A DNA stretch of 64,000 nucleotides from Natrarchaeobius chitinivorans (GCF_003841505.1 NZ_REGA01000007.1:108247-172246), one strand, 5' to 3'. Shown: positions 9,708 through 18,218, counted from the stretch's first letter. Made by a program: numbers and translations. The notes: a model not told the origin generated them from the sequence alone.

Positions 9708-10540
9708 TCGTCATGTACGGATATCTCGGTAAGCGCGTGAACGTGGGGTACGATTCGAGGTTGTACCAGCCGACGCTGTACACGTTGATCGCCTTCCTCG
9801 GTCTCTGGCAACTGCTGTCTCTGTTCTTCTCTCCCAGAGATCTGCCAGGGTTGGTTCATCTCGCCGAAATCACATACAGCGTGGTGAGCGGCGCAGATCA
9901 GTTCTCATTCGTCGAACACGCCTGGATCACGACCCAACGAATACTCGTTTCGTTTGTCTTCATAATGGTGATTGGGACGGTTCTCGGGATTACGATGGGC
10001 GTTTCGAAGTACAAGGAATTTTTGACCGTCCCTGTCATGATATTCTTGACCTTTCCGGCGGTCGTGTGGGCGTTTATCCTCGTAATGTGGTTCGGAGCAC
10101 TCACGACGTACTTCGTCGTGGTGACAGTGACCGTTCTCGCAGTGACACCGTACGTGGCCGTGAATATCTGGAAAGGGGCCGAATCGATCGACGACGATCT
10201 GCTCGAGATGGCACACTCGTTCGATCTATCGACTACGGCGATATGGCGCCACATCTTCGTTCCGGCGTTGATGCCGTTTCTCTACTCCTCTGGCCGGCTC
10301 GCGTTCGCGTTAGCTTGGAAACTGTCACTGGTTGCCGAGATATTCGGGTCCAGCGTTGGAATCGGGTTCGTCGTTCACTACTACTTCGGTGCCGTGAGGG
10401 CGGACATGATTATCGCGTGGTCGATCCCCATGATGCTGGCGATGTTCGGGATCGAGCGGGCGCTCAAAATCGTCGAAAAACGATCCTTCGCGTGGCGACC
10501 TGAAGTCGACGACGTCCATAGCGAGGTGAAAACGGCATAA
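9704..10540 (+). CDS. ABC importer 1 permease, BPD_transp_1 family
   Basis: 278-aa inner-membrane permease with about six transmembrane helices and the coupling-loop motif ESIDDDLLEMAHSFDLS, which is the EAA loop that contacts the ATPase. The GTG at 9704 overlaps the upstream stop by four bases (GTGA); an ATG at 9713 is an alternative start. Its nearest paralogue here is the permease at 46590. This permease pairs with the one at 10540 to make a heterodimeric channel. Confidence 0.88.
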   Translation: MIVMYGYLGKRVNVGYDSRLYQPTLYTLIAFLGLWQLLSLFFSPRDLPGLVHLAEITYSVVSGADQFSFVEHAWITTQRILVSFVFIMVIGTVLGITMGVSKYKEFLTVPVMIFLTFPAVVWAFILVMWFGALTTYFVVVTVTVLAVTPYVAVNIWKGAESIDDDLLEMAHSFDLSTTAIWRHIFVPALMPFLYSSGRLAFALAWKLSLVAEIFGSSVGIGFVVHYYFGAVRADMIIAWSIPMMLAMFGIERALKIVEKRSFAWRPEVDDVHSEVKTA

Positions 10541-11370
10541 TGGCGTTGAAAAACGAATCCCTTGGCGGCGTGATTCGAGACGATGTCGTAGAACCCGTGT
10601 TGCGGCGAGTTCGTGAAAACCTCCTCCAGACCGTCCTTCCGATCACTGTGTTGTTGGTGATCTGGGGTGGCGTCGCCAGTTACATTAGCGATCCCGGCAC
10701 CCTTCCGGGACCGCTGATAACCTTCGAGCAGACGTATTACCTCACGTTTACCGAGGATCCGTACGGGCTGACCGCGCTCGATCACGTCCGCGTTACGTTC
10801 GTGAGAGCGATAGTCGCTAGCGTCCTCGTGCTTTTGCTGTCAGTTGTTTTCGGAATTTTGATGGCTGTCGTCAAGCCAGTCGGGGACTCCTTGGTCAACT
10901 TCCTGCCGCTCGGAATGACCGTGCCGGCAGTGGTCATCATCCTGCTCTCGTTAGTGTGGTTCGGGTTCCACGAATCCGGGTTGATATTCGCTGTGATCGT
11001 CGCGGCGACTCCTTTCGGAGTGATAAACATGTGGCAAGGAGCACGGGACGTCAATATCGGGTTACTGGAGATGGCCCACTCCTTCGACGCCAGTAATCGG
11101 ATGATCTGGAGACATATCTACATTCCACATCTGCTACCCTACCTGTTCGGTAGCTACCGGTATATCCTCGGGATGGTCTGGAAGGTCACCGTATTAGGGG
11201 AGGTATTCGGCCTCTCAGATGGGTTAGGCGCGATGTTGCGAACGCACTTCCAGTTCGGAAACATCGAAATCGTGCTTGGATATCTGATGCTGTTCGTCGG
11301 AATCGTGCTGATAATAGAGTACGTCTTCTTGAAACCGCTGGAGGATCACCTGTTCAGGTGGAGGACGTGA
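10540..11370 (+). CDS. ABC importer 1 second permease
   Basis: 276-aa permease with about six transmembrane helices and an EAA-type loop ARDVNIGLLEMAHSFDAS. The ATG overlaps the previous stop by one base. It is paralogous to the permease at 48189: both share GTVP/TLPTP-type openings and the ending EDHLFRWR or EEYLFRWR. Two different permeases in one importer is less common than a homodimer in the NitT/TauT class. A 220-bp stretch without a clear gene separates it from the ATPase gene. Confidence 0.87.
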   Translation: MALKNESLGGVIRDDVVEPVLRRVRENLLQTVLPITVLLVIWGGVASYISDPGTLPGPLITFEQTYYLTFTEDPYGLTALDHVRVTFVRAIVASVLVLLLSVVFGILMAVVKPVGDSLVNFLPLGMTVPAVVIILLSLVWFGFHESGLIFAVIVAATPFGVINMWQGARDVNIGLLEMAHSFDASNRMIWRHIYIPHLLPYLFGSYRYILGMVWKVTVLGEVFGLSDGLGAMLRTHFQFGNIEIVLGYLMLFVGIVLIIEYVFLKPLEDHLFRWRT

Positions 11371-11375
11371 TAATC

Positions 11376-11591
11376 ATGAGTGCCCGAAACGAAACGCGAC
11401 CGGCGGAAAACGGGGTGCAAAGGTGCGATACAGACGCTCTCAACGGTACAGATAAATCCGGTAGCGGTCCACTAGAAATCGAGATCGAACTCACAGTCAG
11501 TCAATCCCGCACGACGGCCGGTTTCTGGAAGAGGACAAGTGACAGAAAACGGTGGTCAACAGGACGATCGCGAGCGAAGGTGATGACCTGA
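11376..11591 (+). CDS. Possible 71-aa small protein between permease and ATPase
   Basis: Short reading frame starting MSARNETRPAENG that fills the gap between the second permease and the ATPase and ends one base into the ATPase start codon. An upstream in-frame GTG at 11358 would add six residues. Composition is hydrophilic and Arg/Ser/Thr-rich, unlike the acidic neighbours, and I recognise no domain. It may be only a leader or spacer. The corresponding gap does not exist in importer 2, where the ATPase start touches the permease stop. Confidence 0.22.
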   Translation: MSARNETRPAENGVQRCDTDALNGTDKSGSGPLEIEIELTVSQSRTTAGFWKRTSDRKRWSTGRSRAKVMT

Positions 11592-12355
11592 TGTCCATCC
11601 ACGTAACGAATCTCTCGAAAACGTTCACGGAAGACGAGGGAGAGGAACTGGTCGTACTCGACGACATCGACGTCACCGTCGGCGATGGGGAATTCTATAC
11701 GGTTATGGGACCCTCAGGGTGTGGGAAATCGACGTTGCTGAATATTCTCGCTGGAACGATCCCTATGGACCGCGGCGAGATCGAATACGCCGGATCACCG
11801 ATTTCGCCGACGGATCTCCCGGTCGGATACGTGTTTCAGGAACCTCGGTTGTTGAACTGGCGAACGGTCGGTGAAAACGTCGATTTGGTGTTACGGGAAC
11901 GCGACCTCTCGAAGTCTCAACGGGAAGAGCGAATCGTCGACGTCCTCGAGATGGTCGGACTGCACGACGAACGAGAAAGTTATCCGCTCCGGCTGTCCGG
12001 CGGAATGCGCCAGCGCGTCGGCATCGCCCGCGCCCTGGCGGTCGATCCGTCGATCCTGCTCATGGACGAACCCTTCAGTTCTCTCGACGAACTCACAGCC
12101 CGAAACCTTCGGGACGACCTGCTCGACCTCTGGAAGTCAACGGAGAAAACGATTATCTTCGTTACCCACGACATCAGCGAAGCGGTCTATTTGTCGGAAT
12201 CAGTCACGTTTCTCGATACTCGAGGACGGATCTTCCACCAATCGGAGATCGAACACGATCGACCACGAGAACCCGACGATCCAGCGCTCCTCGAGACGGA
12301 GGCGGCGTTGATGAAGACCTTCTTCGATCATATGGCTACGATCCAGTCCGTGTAG
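11591..12355 (+). CDS. ABC importer 1 ATP-binding protein
   Basis: 254-aa nitrate/sulfonate-type ABC ATPase. Walker A GPSGCGKST, Q-loop in VFQEPRLLNWRTV, signature LSGGMRQRVGIARAL, Walker B ILLMDEPFSSLDE and the switch His in FVTHDISEAV are all intact. I chose the ATG at 11591 because the preceding in-frame 13 codons have no homology and the domain starts directly at MSIHVTNLSKTF. The C-terminal tail ETEAALMKTFFDHMATIQ is shared with the importer 2 ATPase (ETEAELMETFFDHMTAIQ), showing that the two systems are paralogous. Confidence 0.93.
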   Translation: MSIHVTNLSKTFTEDEGEELVVLDDIDVTVGDGEFYTVMGPSGCGKSTLLNILAGTIPMDRGEIEYAGSPISPTDLPVGYVFQEPRLLNWRTVGENVDLVLRERDLSKSQREERIVDVLEMVGLHDERESYPLRLSGGMRQRVGIARALAVDPSILLMDEPFSSLDELTARNLRDDLLDLWKSTEKTIIFVTHDISEAVYLSESVTFLDTRGRIFHQSEIEHDRPREPDDPALLETEAALMKTFFDHMATIQSV

Positions 12356-12456
12356 GATACCCCGAGATATTGTAACGATTTATTAGGACGAGCGCGAACT
12401 GTCTCTGTTACACCAGTACCGATTTCCAACGGTTCGTCACGTCCTCGAGAACGGCT

Positions 12457-12506
12457 TCCCGTTTCTGCCGTGGTGTCGTTCTCCCGTTTCTGTCGTGGTG
12501 TCGTTC
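12457..12506. repeat. 25-bp tandem duplication
   Basis: Two adjacent copies of TCCCGTTTCTGCCGTGGTGT followed by CGTTC, differing at one base, in the gap between the ABC ATPase and the ferritin-like gene. Confidence 0.8.
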
Positions 12507-12561
12507 CTCGACGGCTCGTAAGAGCCGACGACGGCCCGAACCGATCACCCATAGAGGAGGG

Positions 12562-12598
12562 AGCAGTATTATATACCATCATGACAAAATACGTTCGT
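12562..12598 (+). promoter_or_regulatory. Promoter of the ferritin-like gene
   Basis: TATA box TATTATATA at 12567-12575, ending 23 nt before the ATG at 12599, which supports a leaderless transcript from that start. The box overlaps GCAGTATTA (12562-12570 region), a 9-mer also present at 45092 and 50662. Confidence 0.55.
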
Positions 12599-13327
12599 AT
12601 GAGTGAGGTGCACAAAGGCACGGACGAGTTCGTCGAGGAGTTGATGGACGAGCATCGGCGGAAAGCAAAGGAGTTGGCCAACACGTACTACGACGAGGAA
12701 TACTTCGAGCGGCTGGGCGGCCCGGAAGCCACCATCAGGACGGAGTTTCCGGCGTTCGCCTGGAAGGAGTTTTACTACGGCCTCCTGCCACCGGTTCGAC
12801 AGTGTGACCTGATCTACCGGCGGGGCGATCCGTACTACGACGACCGCGACATAATCGTGGGGCTTGGCAAACAGATCCGCGACGAGATCAAACACGCCCG
12901 GATATTCTCGAACTTCGCCGAACGGTTCGACGCCGACGCCGACATGGTCACCTGGGACGCGCCGTATCACCCGGAAGGCTACTACGACAAACTTGTCGCA
13001 GCCGGGTACGCGGGGGCCGACCACGAGGAACCTCACCACGTCGCAGCGGGCTTTCAGTGCTCGACGGAGGTCGGTGCCGCCTTCCAGGTCCGCAACCTCG
13101 CGTCCTACCTCGAGTCGGAGTATCCGAACATCGCGAACTCGCTGAAGGACATCGCCGCCGACGAGGGCGATCACAACCACCTCGGCGGACTGATCGCCAA
13201 GCGATTCGGGTCGCCGGACGATCACGACCGGATGGCGGAGATCGCCCAGCAGAAGTACGAGGCGATCCGCGACGGGATGAGATACGCGTTCGAAAACCCC
13301 GAGGAGTTCGCGCGAGGGGGTGACTGA
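12599..13327 (+). CDS. Ferritin-like four-helix diiron protein
   Basis: 242-aa soluble protein with the full carboxylate diiron ligand set of the ferritin-like fold: E57 (AWKEFYY), E96/H99 (DEIKHARIF, ExxH), E157 (STEVGAA) and E189/H192 (DEGDHNH, ExxH). Such proteins are oxidases, oxygenases or ferritin/rubrerythrin-type redox enzymes. There is no rubredoxin domain, so it is not rubrerythrin. An alternative start is ATG 12581, but the TATA box at 12567 favours 12599. An 80-aa gene follows 2 bp later and is probably cotranscribed. It lies between importer 1 and the second amidase, so a role in oxidising an imported N-compound is possible but unproven. Confidence 0.8.
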   Translation: MSEVHKGTDEFVEELMDEHRRKAKELANTYYDEEYFERLGGPEATIRTEFPAFAWKEFYYGLLPPVRQCDLIYRRGDPYYDDRDIIVGLGKQIRDEIKHARIFSNFAERFDADADMVTWDAPYHPEGYYDKLVAAGYAGADHEEPHHVAAGFQCSTEVGAAFQVRNLASYLESEYPNIANSLKDIAADEGDHNHLGGLIAKRFGSPDDHDRMAEIAQQKYEAIRDGMRYAFENPEEFARGGD

Positions 13328-13329
13328 CC

Positions 13330-13572
13330 GTGCCAGCCGACCGAATTACGTTCACGGCGGACACCGAGATCACGATCACCGACCGGTCCGGAAGCGACGA
13401 GCCGGGAGTGGACGCGCTCCACCTCGAGGACCTGAGCCCAATTCTCGAGGTCGAACACGAAGACGGAACCGTCACGAGCTGCGAACTCGACGTCGAGCAG
13501 TTCGTAGACGTAATGTCGCTGTACGCGTCGATGGAGACACTCCAGTACGATTGGCGGAGTCCTGGGGTGTAG
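13330..13572 (+). CDS. 80-aa protein, partner of ferritin-like gene
   Basis: Small acidic protein starting with GTG two bases after the ferritin-like stop. It has a beta-rich N-terminal half (RITFTADTEITITDR) and ends DWRSPGV. I do not recognise a family. Tight spacing and matching codon use make it a real gene and probable partner of the diiron protein. No cysteines other than one in VTSCELD, so it is not a ferredoxin-type electron donor. Confidence 0.65.
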   Translation: MPADRITFTADTEITITDRSGSDEPGVDALHLEDLSPILEVEHEDGTVTSCELDVEQFVDVMSLYASMETLQYDWRSPGV

Positions 13573-13603
13573 GCGCCGGCTCTTGGGAAGAACGCGACGG
13601 TCG

Positions 13604-13715
13604 GGACGTGACGACGCGGGGACGGCGGCCAGGGCGTGACGACGCGGGGACGGCGGCCGGGACGTGACGACGCGGGGACGGCGGCCGGGACGTGACGACG
13701 CGGGGATGGCGTCCG
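13604..13715. repeat. 28-bp tandem repeat, four copies
   Basis: The core GTGACGACGCGGGGA starts at 13608, 13636, 13664 and 13692, an exact 28-bp period, with flanking ACGGCGGCC in the first three copies and a degraded fourth. It is very G+C rich and lies directly upstream of the second amidase. It has no spacers, so it is not a CRISPR array. Confidence 0.93.
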
Positions 13716-13764
13716 GCGGGGTATCGACCCAAACGAATATTATCGTTTGAGCGAAACGTCACGT

Positions 13765-15276
13765 ATGGCACTCCGTGAACCGACCAGCGAAGAGATTCGA
13801 TCGCTCGGCGACGACCTTCACCTCGATCTCACGGACGACGAGGTGGAGGCGTTTCGCGAGTTGATCAGCGACAATCTCGATGCCTACGAGACGGTTCGTC
13901 GCTACAGCCAGCGGGGAAAGCGCCAGCCCGACCGCGAGCTCGATCCGGGTGAGCGCGCCCGGACCGACGATCCGTACAACGCCTGGATTACACGGTGTGA
14001 GATTTCGGGCGCGGACGACGGTCCGCTGGCGGGCTCCGACGTCGCGCTGAAAGACAGCGTGGCCGTCGCGGGCGTGGAGATGACCTGTGGCTCTCAGGTG
14101 ATGGAAGGCTACGTGCCGGACGTCGACGCGACGATCGTCACGCGGCTGCTCGAGGCCGGCGGCCGGATCGTCGGCAAGACGAACATGGACGACATGGCGT
14201 TTACCGGAAACGGCCACTCGAGCGCGTTCGGTCCGACGCTGAATCCACACGACGATAGCCGGCTGGCCGGGGGCTCGAGCGGCGGGAGCGCCATCGCCAT
14301 CGTGACCGGCGAGGCGGACGTCGCCATCGGCACCGATCAGGGCGGGAGCATCCGCGTCCCCGCGGCGTGGTCGGGGATCGTCGGTCACAAACCGACCCAC
14401 GGCCTCGTTCCGTACACCGGAATCGCGGGTATCGAGAACACGATCGACTACGTCGGTCCGATGGCGGCCGACGTCACCACGACGGCGCGGGCGTTGACCG
14501 TACTGGCCGGCGCGGATCCGGACGATCCTCGCCAGCCCGACGAGGTGCCGACCGAACGGTACGAGGACGCACTCGAGGGCGACGCCTCCGAGCTCTCGAT
14601 CGCCGTCGTCGAGGAGGGGTTCGAGCGACCGGAAGCCGACGAACGGGTGAACGAGCGCGTTCGAGCGGGCCTCGAGACGCTCGAGGAGGCGGGAGCGACC
14701 GTCGACGACGTCTCGCTGCCGATCCACGACGACGCCGTCGACATCTACTCGGTCGCACTCGCGGAAGGGACCGTCGCGAGCTTTCGGGGCGAGAACGTCG
14801 GCCGAAACTGGCGTGGGTGGTACAACACGTCCTGGGTCGAGTCGTTCGGAAAGTTCCGTCGCGCACAGGGCGGCAGCTTCCCGCCGAGTTTCAAGTACAA
14901 CCTCCTGCTCGGCGCGTACGCGAGCGAGCAGTTCCACTCGGCATACTACGCCCGGGCGATGAATCTCCGAAACGAACTCGAGGAGGCCTACGACGAAGTG
15001 CTCGCGGAGTACGACGTGCTCGCGATGCCGACCGCGCCACAGCTTCCGAACGAGTACGTCCCCGACCAGGACATCTTCGAGTTCATCGACGACGCGTGGG
15101 GCAGCCTGGCCAACGCCTGTCAGTTCAACGCGACCGGCCACCCCGCTGCGAGCGTTCCCGTCGAGGACGTCGATGGCCTCCCGGTCGGTCTCATGCTGGT
15201 CGGGTCTCACTTCGACGACGCGACCGTACTCGACGGCTGTTACGCCCTCGAGTGCGAGATGACCGAAGACCGATAG
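13765..15276 (+). CDS. Amidase signature (AS) family amidohydrolase, second copy
   Basis: 503-aa amidase with triad K96 (VALKDSVAVAG), S171/S172 (GGSSGGSA) and nucleophile S195 (GTDQGGSIRVPA). It is a paralogue of the amidase at 6838, sharing the N-terminal helical extension and the motif AGVEMTCGS/AGVEMTCAS. A TTG at 13747 would add six residues; the ATG at 13765 is preferred. The promoter is squeezed between the 28-bp repeat and the start: ATATTATCG lies at about 13737-13745. Substrate unknown; candidates include N-carbamoyl compounds released by hydantoinase-type enzymes. Confidence 0.9.
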   Translation: MALREPTSEEIRSLGDDLHLDLTDDEVEAFRELISDNLDAYETVRRYSQRGKRQPDRELDPGERARTDDPYNAWITRCEISGADDGPLAGSDVALKDSVAVAGVEMTCGSQVMEGYVPDVDATIVTRLLEAGGRIVGKTNMDDMAFTGNGHSSAFGPTLNPHDDSRLAGGSSGGSAIAIVTGEADVAIGTDQGGSIRVPAAWSGIVGHKPTHGLVPYTGIAGIENTIDYVGPMAADVTTTARALTVLAGADPDDPRQPDEVPTERYEDALEGDASELSIAVVEEGFERPEADERVNERVRAGLETLEEAGATVDDVSLPIHDDAVDIYSVALAEGTVASFRGENVGRNWRGWYNTSWVESFGKFRRAQGGSFPPSFKYNLLLGAYASEQFHSAYYARAMNLRNELEEAYDEVLAEYDVLAMPTAPQLPNEYVPDQDIFEFIDDAWGSLANACQFNATGHPAASVPVEDVDGLPVGLMLVGSHFDDATVLDGCYALECEMTEDR

Positions 15277-15394
15277 GGTCCTCGAGGATTCATTCTCGCG
15301 GAGTACAGCCGCCCCCATCTCGACGGACCGGAAGTTCCCTCGGGTCCCGGACCGAACAGATCGGTGATTGTGAATCGGCCAGGTCGTCAGGAAT

Positions 15395-15485
15395 CGCCCG
15401 TTCGGGTCGCCACAAGTCGTCCGTTCGGCTCCCCACGAATCGTCCGTTCGGATCGTCACGATACGTCCCTTCGGTCGCCACGAGT
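15395..15485. repeat. Degenerate 23-bp tandem repeat
   Basis: Four diverged copies of a unit like CGTCCGTTCGGATCGTCACG, starting at 15395, 15418, 15441 and 15464 (period 23). They run directly into the 26-bp repeat that follows. Confidence 0.75.
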
Positions 15486-15588
15486 CGTCCGTCTACGAAA
15501 TGCGCATGATTCGTCCGTCTACGAAATGCGCATGATTCGTCCGTCTACGAAATGCGCATGATTCGTCCGTCTACGAATCGTGCATGAC
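15485..15588. repeat. 26-bp tandem repeat copying the uspA 3' end
   Basis: Copies start at 15485, 15511, 15537 and 15563. The unit contains CTACGAAATGCGCAT; the last copy reads CTACGAATCGTGCAT and is the end of uspA. On the minus strand each copy reads ATG-three codons-TAG, so the uspA tail MHDS-stop has been tandemly duplicated downstream as MRIS-stop. Confidence 0.88.
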
Positions 15589-16032
15589 GACGGTGACCGG
15601 CACATCCGCGGACAACAGCACCGACTGGGTCACGCTACCGAACAGCACCTTTCCGCTCGGGCTTCGCTTCCGGCCGCTCATCACGACGAGGTCGGTGTCG
15701 ATCTCCCTGGCGACGCTGACGATCTGTTTGGCTACATCGCCCTGTTCTCGGCGCACCGTCGCGTCGACTCCGGCGTCCTCGAGACGGTCGACCGCCGTCG
15801 TGACGCTCGCGGGGAGGTCGACCTCGTCGAAGAACTCGGTGTCGCCACGGCCACCGTCGTCGGCGCTAGTGCCCACCTTTTGATCGGTCGATAGGCCGCC
15901 ACTGGCTTCCGTGTGCACGTTCATAACGACTGCCCGGTAGTCGGCGGGATCGCCCGGCATAGCGAGAAGGGTGTCGACGACGGCCACGGCGGTCGACTCG
16001 CGTTCGTCCACCGGAATGAGTACGCGGTACAT
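15571..16032 (-). CDS. Universal stress protein (UspA) family
   Basis: 153-aa single-domain USP. It opens MYRVLIPVDERESTAVAVVD, and the ATP-binding motif of the MJ0577 subgroup is visible near the C-terminus as MSGRKRSPSGKVLFGSVTQSV (G-2x-G-9x-G-S/T pattern). It is therefore probably an ATP-binding, soluble dimer with a regulatory role. Monocistronic, convergent with the second amidase. Its final codons and stop lie inside the 26-bp tandem repeat. Confidence 0.88.
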   Translation of the reverse strand: MYRVLIPVDERESTAVAVVDTLLAMPGDPADYRAVVMNVHTEASGGLSTDQKVGTSADDGGRGDTEFFDEVDLPASVTTAVDRLEDAGVDATVRREQGDVAKQIVSVAREIDTDLVVMSGRKRSPSGKVLFGSVTQSVLLSADVPVTVVMHDS

Positions 16033-16553
16033 CGTTATCGCACCCGGACGTCGATATCGTAACTTCGAGCCGTCTGCTTGCCTGCTCGCTCTGGTGTGGC
16101 GTCGGTTCGGTTGCTAACTGACAATCGATGTGGGAGTTTCACTAACATGGCTTTGCGTACGTATCGTCCTGCAGCTATTTGGTTGTATGGAAATAGTTAG
16201 TAGGTGACACGATTGCCAGACAGAACCCGATCACGCCTGTCCAGAGATCGGCCTGATCGCACGGCAGATGGCAGTTCGAAGCGGGGGCGGTTCGATTCGA
16301 GTGCAGATAGCGAGACGGATTGCTGGAACGACGAACTGGTGCAACCGCAGTCCGTCTGCGTTCGCACGGCATCGACAGCCACCAAACCGTGTGAGAACTA
16401 CGAGTCGTGCGATCGTAGCGCGGATATTTCGATTTTTGAGGACGCTGTTTCGAGGACTAACGCGTCAAATTATCTGAATGTGGCGGTTGATAGTGTGTCA
16501 TATGCCCACAATCGACCGCCAACCTTTTGATAGTGCATCCTGATCAAAGACGT
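16033..16553. other. 521-bp gap without convincing gene
   Basis: No protein-like frame. The best open frame here is low-complexity and rich in Arg/Ser. The end near 16524 has the TATA-like TTTTGATAG about 30 nt before the ABC ATPase start at 16554. The middle part (16150-16210) is AT-rich and may carry the uspA promoter. Confidence 0.5.
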
Positions 16554-18218
16554 ATGAGTCGAAGAGAGCCGATTCTGGAAATGGAAAACATCCACAAAAC
16601 GTTTCCAGGGGTCGTCGCGAACGATCACATCGATTTCACAGTCAGGGAAGGTGAAATCCACGGACTGCTCGGGGAAAACGGGGCTGGGAAAAGTACGCTG
16701 ATGAAAGTCCTTTTCGGGTTGTACACGCCCGACAAGGGAACGATCCGGTACAAAGGCAAGCCACTGGACATCAGATCACCCGACGATGCGATCGACGCCG
16801 GCATCGGAATGGTTCACCAGCACTTCAAACTCATTCCCAAGTTGAGCGTCACCGAGAACGTGGTCCTCGGCCTCCGGGAAACCTACCCCTCGTTCCACGC
16901 AGACTCGGATCGCGTCGCGTTTCAGGGCGACGCCGAGAAAGAATCGGGTCTTTTGAGCAAGGGACCGCTCAGCCGGCTCGGGCGTCTGTTCTCCTACAAT
17001 CACGATCTCGAGTCCGAACGCGTCCGCAGGGTTGCAGAGGAGTACGACATCGACATCGATCCCGACCTCGACGTGTGGCAACTCGAGATCGGGGAGCAAC
17101 AGCGCGTCGAGATCCTGAAAGCGCTGTACCGGGACGTCGACCTGTTGATCTTAGACGAGCCGACGGCGGTTCTCACGCCCAACCTCATCGAGCGGCTGTT
17201 CAACACCCTGGAGAAGCTCGTCGAGAAGGGCCTGACCGTCGTCATCATCACCCACAAACTCGACGAGGTCAAACAGATCACCGACCGGGTGAGCGTGCTT
17301 CGGGAGGGAAAGAAAGTCGACACCGTCGAAACTGCGGACGTCACCGAGGCGGATCTCGCCCGGATGATGGTCGGACGGGACGTCGTCTTCGACATCGAGA
17401 AGGACACCGTCGAACGCGGCGAACCGGTTATCACCGTCTCCGACCTGCGGGCGTACAACGATCGGGGGGTCGAGAGCGTCTCCGGCGTCGATCTGGATAT
17501 TCGGGAGGGAGAGATCCTGGGGCTGGCCGGCGTCGCTGGCAACGGGATGCGCGAAATCGCCGAGTGTCTCGTCGGCGTTCGCGACATCGCCGGGGGAACG
17601 ATCGAACTCGACGGAACGGACGTGACGGACGCGTCGACGAAAGAGTACATCGAGAACGGCGTCTCCTACGTCCCGCCGGATCGTAACCACGAAGGGAGCG
17701 CACCGGGACTGAACCTGGTCCGCAACAGCATCATCAAAGACTATCGGGGTGAAGAGTACGTCACCGGTCCGGCCGAACTCGGGCTGGATTACGGACGCGC
17801 TCGGGAACACGCAGAGGAGATCGTCGATACCTACGACGTCAGGGTCCCCAGCGTGGATTCGGACGCCGAAGACCTCTCCGGCGGAAACCTCCAGAAGATG
17901 ATTCTCGGCCGCGAGTTGATCCGCGATCCGAAGCTTCTCGTCGCGAACCAGCCGACCCGCGGCCTGGACGTCGGTGCCATCGAGTTCGTCCGCGAACAGA
18001 TCCTCGAGCAGCGCAAAGACGGTACCGGCGTGTTACTGATCTCCGAGGAACTCTCCGAAATCATCGAGATGAGCGATCGAGTCGCCGTCGTCTACGAGGG
18101 AGAGATCATCCATCGAACAGACGCCGACTCCGCCGACATCGAAGAGATCGGCCTCTACATGACCGGTGGCGCGGCCGGAGTCGACGAAGAGCAAAAAGAG
18201 CAGGCCAGAGTCGACTGA
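16554..18218 (+). CDS. Nucleoside-type ABC importer, tandem ATP-binding protein (NupA/YufO-like)
   Basis: 554-aa protein with two fused ATPase domains, as in the carbohydrate/nucleoside CUT2/BMP class. Domain 1 (about 5-250) has Walker A GENGAGKST, Walker B LLILDEPTAVL and an LSGGQ-type signature reduced to LEIGEQQRVEI. Domain 2 has a degenerate Walker A (GVAGNGMREI) and an intact signature LSGGNLQKMILGREL. This asymmetry is normal for the family. I chose the ATG at 16554 since the domain begins at once. Its permeases (19143, 20125) and binding protein (29335) are on the opposite strand, so the importer is assembled from at least three transcripts. Confidence 0.92.
   Translation: MSRREPILEMENIHKTFPGVVANDHIDFTVREGEIHGLLGENGAGKSTLMKVLFGLYTPDKGTIRYKGKPLDIRSPDDAIDAGIGMVHQHFKLIPKLSVTENVVLGLRETYPSFHADSDRVAFQGDAEKESGLLSKGPLSRLGRLFSYNHDLESERVRRVAEEYDIDIDPDLDVWQLEIGEQQRVEILKALYRDVDLLILDEPTAVLTPNLIERLFNTLEKLVEKGLTVVIITHKLDEVKQITDRVSVLREGKKVDTVETADVTEADLARMMVGRDVVFDIEKDTVERGEPVITVSDLRAYNDRGVESVSGVDLDIREGEILGLAGVAGNGMREIAECLVGVRDIAGGTIELDGTDVTDASTKEYIENGVSYVPPDRNHEGSAPGLNLVRNSIIKDYRGEEYVTGPAELGLDYGRAREHAEEIVDTYDVRVPSVDSDAEDLSGGNLQKMILGRELIRDPKLLVANQPTRGLDVGAIEFVREQILEQRKDGTGVLLISEELSEIIEMSDRVAVVYEGEIIHRTDADSADIEEIGLYMTGGAAGVDEEQKEQARVD

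Noticed and set aside
13604..13715. CRISPR array
   Set aside because: The repeats are head-to-tail with no unique spacers, and there are no cas genes in the window; the same applies to 15395-15588.
13759..15459. 566-aa frame on the minus strand opposite amidase 2
   Set aside because: Antisense shadow of a gene with intact amidase motifs; the product is Arg/Val/His-rich with no domain. Long antisense frames are common in high-G+C haloarchaeal genes.
16204..16530. 108-aa frame upstream of the nucleoside ATPase
   Set aside because: Low-complexity Arg/Ser composition, no family, and it covers the promoter.
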